A stretch of DNA of 64,000 bases from assembly GCF_954871325.1 (NCBI RefSeq), contig NC_088777.1:21491366-21555365 (forward strand), given 5' to 3'. The notes under the pieces were generated by a model, which saw only the letters and a program-made list of their open reading frames with translations, was not told where the DNA came from and ran no database searches. Source of the DNA: Gordionus sp. m RMFG-2023. Its lineage: Eukaryota; Nematomorpha; Gordioida; Chordodea; Parachordodidae. Position 1 is the stretch's first letter. The number at the start of each line of letters is the position of its first letter. Shown here piece after piece: positions 59,500-64,000 of the stretch. The translations under genes were made by a program, and so were the position numbers.

Positions 59500-59952
59500 T
59501 ATGGATTTAGTCGAATTTCCATCATACAAAAAATATTTTAAACTTCTAAAAGATGTTGATCCAAATGATCAAAAAAATTTAAGGGCAAAATGTCTTTTGT
59601 GTTTAAATAAAACTATTTAATTTTCAAAAGTGAGCAGCTTCAATCTAAAAAAGCATCTAAAAGTAAAAAATCTTTCTTTTAAAAACAAATTAATTTGGAA
59701 GATTTTTTTGGATTCCATGAAATTGATCATCAGGTAGATAATATATTGGACAAATATTTTTTAAATAATGATACCAAAATTACTATTTTTGATAAATTCC
59801 CTGAATTAAAAAATATTTATAAAATACAATACCCTGCTTCCCTTTAGTGCTTCTGTGGAGTGCCTATTTGGTATTGCAGAACAGGTCTTAAGGGAGAGGC
59901 GTGGATGTTTGTTAGAAAATTTAATACTTTTAAAAGCTAATAAAAGGTTATA
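59500..59952 (+). pseudogene. hAT transposase remnant (zinc finger and dimerisation domain)
   Basis: 59500 starts MDLVEFPSYKKYFKLL and continues to AKCLLCLNKTI and FNLKKHLK, a BED-like finger (C-x2-C, then H). A TAA interrupts after NKTI. 59700-59830 gives NLEDFFGFHEID and FDKFPELKNIYKIQYPA, then after a shift SASVECLFGIAEQVL and LLENLILLKANKRL, the dimerisation domain. The catalytic middle is deleted. Confidence 0.8.
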
Positions 59953-60038
59953 AATATTTTGATACATTTATAAGTAAAGCTTTTTGATAAAAAAAAAATG
60001 ATTGTTTCGTATACCTTCTAAAAAAATGAAATCAAAGG

Positions 60039-61950
60039 CAGGGGCGTCGCTAGCCTTTATAATCTTAGGGGACTCAACTAAAAAAAAAATTATGGAGGGC
60101 TTCGCCCCCATACCCCTCAATTTGCGGGCCTTCGGCCGGGTTTTATATTAATATATAGTACTTTTTTTAAATTTGTTAACTCTGAACAATTATTCTGAAT
60201 TTTAATTTTCTCATTTATTATATTATGCATACAAAATAAACTGGCCTATAAATAATTAAAACATTACAAGACATTTCTAAAAATAAAATTTATTAATACA
60301 AAATCTATTTATTACAGTATAAAATATTTTCGATTGCTGATATAAAAAAAATTTGCGTCTAAAGAATTACAAGTGATAAAAAAGATTAATTAATTTATAC
60401 AAATGCCTCATCAATTGATAATAGTTTTTAAAAACCACATAATGCAATAATATAATTCTTAGCAACTTACATTGACAAAAGGTTATCAAACTAATATAAC
60501 TCTGTTACCATTTTACACAATGTTTTATAGAATGGACTAATAAGGAAAAATTTAAAGGCCTAAACCAAATCAACAATTCTTGAAGAAGAGAGTATAAACG
60601 ACCAATCCAAATCATAAAACTATTAAGTGGTTAGAGCTTCCTTTTAGATGACATGATGGTAGCTAGATAAGTAATCAAGAAAATTATTGTGAGATATTAA
60701 ATTTCTAAATTATCATCCATTTTAAATGATATATAATATATAAACGACTATACAGTTGACCATTATTGTTTATCTAAAATATGCAATCATATGCTCTCTT
60801 CCGTTGTATTAATAATCTTAAATTACATAGCAACAAAAATAATAGATGCTAGTTAATTTGCAGTAATAGCCATGACACTCATTATATAAGCTAGTATAAA
60901 AATTTATTATGTTGGATAAATTGATAAAATAAAAATACTAAAAATCTTTAGAAGAAATAATTGTGCAACTATATTGAAGCCTTGAGTTATTTACATGCTA
61001 AGGATGCCATATTAGATGAAACATTTTGGAACTATAAAATAATTACCAGAATGATATGATGAAACAATTAAGATTTTATATATTGTCGCACCACCTCTAG
61101 TGGTATATTATATCTTAAAATATTAGTAGTTTGTAAAAATATACTTGTATTAAAAACTTAACTCAAAACTGTTTTTTGAAAAAGAAAAAAATAGCTTTCC
61201 TAACGTAAAAAAGAAAAGATATCAAATTTATTACATCTATTGTAGGATAATAATAAAATGTTTAATTTTTAAATTTATTTATAACTAAATAGATGGCGTT
61301 AAATGTTTGAAAGAAAATTTTATATTATAACTGTCAAATACGTATATAAAAGTGACATTTTATCTAATATTTTATAAAACAACTGTATATAATAGAGAAT
61401 TATAAACTATATTTCTACTTACTCACTTTTTATTATACTTATTTGGATTGAAAATATTTTTAGGAATAGGTATAATAAAATTTAAAAATAAATATACAGT
61501 TGATTAGTCATTTTGAACTCGGTTAATTCCAATATTAAATTTGTTAATTTTCAAATAATATATGATTATATTTATTTAATTAGGGTTATAAAATAATTTA
61601 AATAATAATAGTCAATTAAGCTTCAACTGTTAATGCTAAATTAATATTTAGTGAATGATATTGATATTCTATTTTTAACACAAAATTTGATTGCTAGCTG
61701 ACATAGTGAAAATTTATATGTATTAATTTAATCTAATATTTAAAATAGTATTCATTTAATAAATATTTAGATAGTCTTATTAATTTTTAAATCATAAAAT
61801 TAAATCTATATTTTACTTAATAGAATTAAAAAAGAAATCTTTCAGGGGGGCAATCAAAAAATTTATTTTTAGTTCAAGGGGTTAAGATTCCATTAAAAAA
61901 AAATTTTTTGCTTCAGTGGACTATTCAAATTTTCCATAACGACGCCACTG
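60039..61950. mobile_element. Non-autonomous hAT, termini CAGKGGCGTCG, perfect target duplication
   Basis: The left end CAGGGGCGTCGCTAGCC and the right end (complement CAGTGGCGTCGTTATGG) are inverted. ATCAAAGG flanks both sides (60031-60038 and 61951-61958). 1912 bp, very A+T-rich inside, with GC-rich patches only near the ends (GGGCTTCGCCCCCATACC near 60098). No coding motif seen. The ends resemble the Tip100 group. Confidence 0.92.
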
Positions 61951-62157
61951 ATCAAAGGAGCGGTTATGGAGTGGCACTCCATTACTTGGAGCGGGAGCTA
62001 GCTCCTTTTAAAAACGTAGTAGCGGAAGCGAGCTCCTTTTGAGAAGATAGAAGCGGGAGCGGGAGGTAGCTACTTTTAAAAAGGAGCGTTAACAACTCTG
62101 TGTATAACCATCCCAGATATTAAGAAATTTATTGAAATTCTATTTTTTTATTGTAAA

Positions 62158-62660
62158 GGTCTACAAGTTATTTTTTCGCGGTCCGATCCCAAAATATAAA
62201 AAATAATTTTGTTCGAGCCCAACCCGAGCCCAAATTCAATTTTTTTTTCAACCCAACCCGACTAAATTTTTTTAATTTAAAAAAAAAGCAAATAAAAATT
62301 ACGTGTAAAATAAAAGTTTATTTGACCGCCATAATATATTCTATATATATATATTAAGTTGCATTTTATTTCAATTGGAAGATATACCTTTTATTTAGTT
62401 TAAATATTAAAAAAGTTGAAATACAATATAATTTAAAAATTGTGATTATGTAAGAATGATATGCATGATATAATGAACATATTATAAAGATATATAAATA
62501 TCATTATCAATAGTATCACATGGTGAATAATTGTGATATATAAATAATGAAGAGTCTAGTTTGTCAGGCTATAAACAAATCCATCTATCATCAAGGGCCC
62601 TTCCAGCCGCAGAAAGCCCTCTTTCACTGCTAGCCGAGGAAGCAAGTATTGTAATTAGTT
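62158..62660 (-). mobile_element. hAT relic, minus strand, 3' end at left
   Basis: 62170-62280 is rich in hAT-like subterminal motifs (GCCCAACCCGAGCCC, AACCCAACCCGACT). On the minus strand 62655-62575 reads ILASSASSERGLSAAGRALDD, a clear dimerisation domain. Upstream coding parts are gone, replaced by the hairpin that starts near 62657. Terminus not exactly placed. Confidence 0.65.
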
Positions 62661-63001
62661 TTAAAAAGAAATATTTTCACTTTTTTGATTCTTGGATATA
62701 AATTTAATTAAGTTTTAATATTCTTGTAAGAATTTAAATATTTGTTGTAATTCGTATATAAATTATGAAATAAAAGAGTAAAATTGGAAAAAATAATCTG
62801 AACTTAAATAAATAGTGCCGTGGCCACGATTCGAGCCTGAGATTATTTTTTCCAATTTAATTCTTTTATTTCAAAATTTATATACGAATTACAACACAAT
62901 ATTTAAATTCTTACAAGAATATTAAAAGTAATAAATTTATTTCCCAAGAATCAAAAAAGTAAAATTCTTTTTTTTTATAATCAATTATCTTTTTAAAACT
63001 A
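62657..63001. repeat. Long hairpin: ~145 bp inverted arms, 40 nt loop
   Basis: 62657-62799 is the reverse complement of 62840-63001 with a few mismatches and an insertion near 62965-62985. Shared blocks include GATTCTTGG, CTTGTAAGAATTTAAATA and TTGTAATTCGTATATAAATT. The loop (62800-62839) contains GTGGCCACGATTCGAGCC. Confidence 0.85.
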
Positions 63002-63133
63002 CAAAAATGAATGACATTTTTTATATAAAATATATATAAATTTTTTTTTAACTAATTACAACATGTCCACCACTAACGGGCCAAGGACATATACCGTCGA
63101 AATAAACAAAATATATTTTGTTATTTATACTAT

Positions 63134-63540
63134 CTAGAATCTAAAAACCATCTGGTTCCTAATGAACCTACATATTATTATTATTTTCCATTGAAGCATG
63201 GCTGCTTCTTTCATTTCACTAACAGTTGTTAACATTGTATTTTGATCCGCCTCTTCTGTGTATTCAGTCGTTTCATTATTATTTGTTTTAACTTCATCTC
63301 TTTGATGATTTGTTGGAAACCATGGTCTGTTATTATATTGTCTTATGATTGTATTTCTTGATTAGAACTTTCGAATATCCATGTTATATTTTTTTGAAGA
63401 CGTTGGAATAATCTTCTCCTTTTAAATATGATCTGTATGATTTATTGCATAAGCTGGTACATCACAATCCCTCATTAGGTGTTGAAATGAGTGACATCGG
63501 AAACATTGCCATGAATTGAAAGATGTTGGCCCTTGCAGAA
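63134..63540 (-). pseudogene. gag-like fragment with CCHC zinc knuckle
   Basis: The minus-strand frame from about 63540 reads SFNSWQCFRCHSFQHLMRDC; residues C-x2-C-x4-H-x4-C (63505-63464) form a retroviral-type zinc knuckle. It continues through DVPAYAINHTDHI, a TAA, then KKYNMDIRKF, another TAA, and a hydrophilic stretch to WKIIIICRFI and a TAG at 63134. A nucleocapsid-type end of a retrotransposon gag protein is the likely source. Two stops make it a pseudogene. Opposite in orientation to the integrase piece at 63819, so not the same copy unless rearranged. Confidence 0.55.
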
Positions 63541-63818
63541 GATACTTTGAATTCTTTTAATTACTATTATTATTTATTGTTTTTTTCTCTGACAATTCCA
63601 AAATGTTTGTAACTCTCTTGGGCTTCTTTGGTATAAAGATCAATTGTAGGTAGAAAGCCCACAATCCACTAAAGGTAAATCGTTATATACATAATTTTAA
63701 AATATTTTTATTATTTTTTTATTTAGATATTAAATTTATTACTTAATATAAAAAAATTTTTTTACAATACCCAAAAAAATATGATTTTAATTAATTTTTC
63801 CCATAACTTAATAAGTAG
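63541..63818. other. Unassigned A+T-rich stretch
   Basis: Lies between the gag-like and integrase pieces. No domain or repeat recognised. Confidence 0.4.
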
Positions 63819-64000
63819 ATTGAGTATGAAGAAGTTTATGGGTTAACAACCAAGGTAGTTATCAAATTATTACAAAAATTTTGGGCTAAAACAATCGTGT
63901 CTGATGGAGGTCCGGCTTTTATAAGTGAAAATTTTGGACATTTTTACACTTCATTATTACAAATAAAACATGTGTTAGCTCCACCATATCATCCTAGCTC
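63819..64000 (+). pseudogene. Ty3/gypsy-like integrase core, start of a fragment cut by the window end
   Basis: Open from after a TAG at 63816-63818 to the window end, about 60 codons. IEYEEVYGLTTKVVIKLL is followed by KTIVSDGGPAFIS (with the second catalytic Asp of the DDE core), NFGHFY, IKHVLAPPYHPSS, the standard order of the rve domain. The first catalytic Asp would lie upstream and is missing here. The catalytic Glu after HPSS-N-G would fall beyond the edge. Ty3/gypsy or a related group; truncated upstream, so probably not functional. Confidence 0.75.

Larger units (their letters stand above)
59158..62100 (+). mobile_element. hAT element, family CAGAGTTGTTAA, perfect target duplication, itself split by another hAT
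   Basis: The left end CAGAGTTGTTAAGGAGCG and the right end (complement CAGAGTTGTTAACGCTCC) are inverted. TGTATAAC flanks both sides (59150-59157 and 62101-62108). Subterminal GGAGCGGGAGCGG and GAGCTCC-type motifs are dense at both ends. Without the nested element it would be about 1.03 kb. It sits inside a piggyBac gene. Confidence 0.93.

Overview
The window is a gene-poor, very A+T-rich piece of a eukaryotic nuclear genome that consists almost entirely of decayed transposable elements. I recognise no host protein gene, rRNA or intact tRNA. What can be read are fragments of hAT, piggyBac and IS630/Tc1-type transposases, an APE-type non-LTR retrotransposon (RTE-like), a Ty3/gypsy-like integrase end, a gag-type zinc knuckle and a small coding-less LTR element. 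Frameshifts and stops are common. Two or three possible very short GT..AG introns (36 to 41 nt) lie in transposase genes. A small invertebrate or a gene-sparse, TE-rich parasite fits, but the sequence alone does not name the organism.

Layout. 1-1548: IS630/Tc1-type element with long inverted ends built of a ~22 bp tandem repeat. 5001-6981: piggyBac relic with TTAA on both sides. 7233-8631, 10340-11609, 14377-18590 (with 16237-17587 nested in it), 21747-22544 and 25137-25560: hAT relics, most with matching termini and several with 8 bp target duplications. 22865-23640: relic of a Cys-rich retroelement-linked domain. 28371-28620, 44478-44844 and 45078-45300: small hAT MITEs. 30100-38225: Tip100-type hAT copies, one inserted inside another in opposite orientation, itself carrying a small hAT.

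39940-46369 is a 6.4 kb foldback-like element. Its arms are inverted arrays of a ~312 bp unit and it sits in a poly-G run. A 2.7 kb LTR element (TSD CTTAG) has landed in its left array and two hAT MITEs in its core. 48487-58697 is a 10 kb palindrome: two nearly identical ~3.98 kb arms, each a whole non-LTR retrotransposon copy, arranged 5' end to 5' end around a 2.2 kb spacer. Shared frameshifts show that the arms were copied from one already broken element. 58747-62157 is the start of a second piggyBac gene split by a hAT (59158-62100), which is in turn split by another hAT (60039-61950). The right edge carries a hAT relic, a long hairpin, a gag-like zinc knuckle on the minus strand and the start of an integrase cut by the window end.

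The nesting order, fixed by target duplications, is the clearest information here: piggyBac and Tip100 copies are old, other hATs landed in them, and MITEs and the LTR element are later. Nothing suggests an operon-like or cooperating host system. The unusual objects are the two giant palindromes and the repeat-ended IS630 element.
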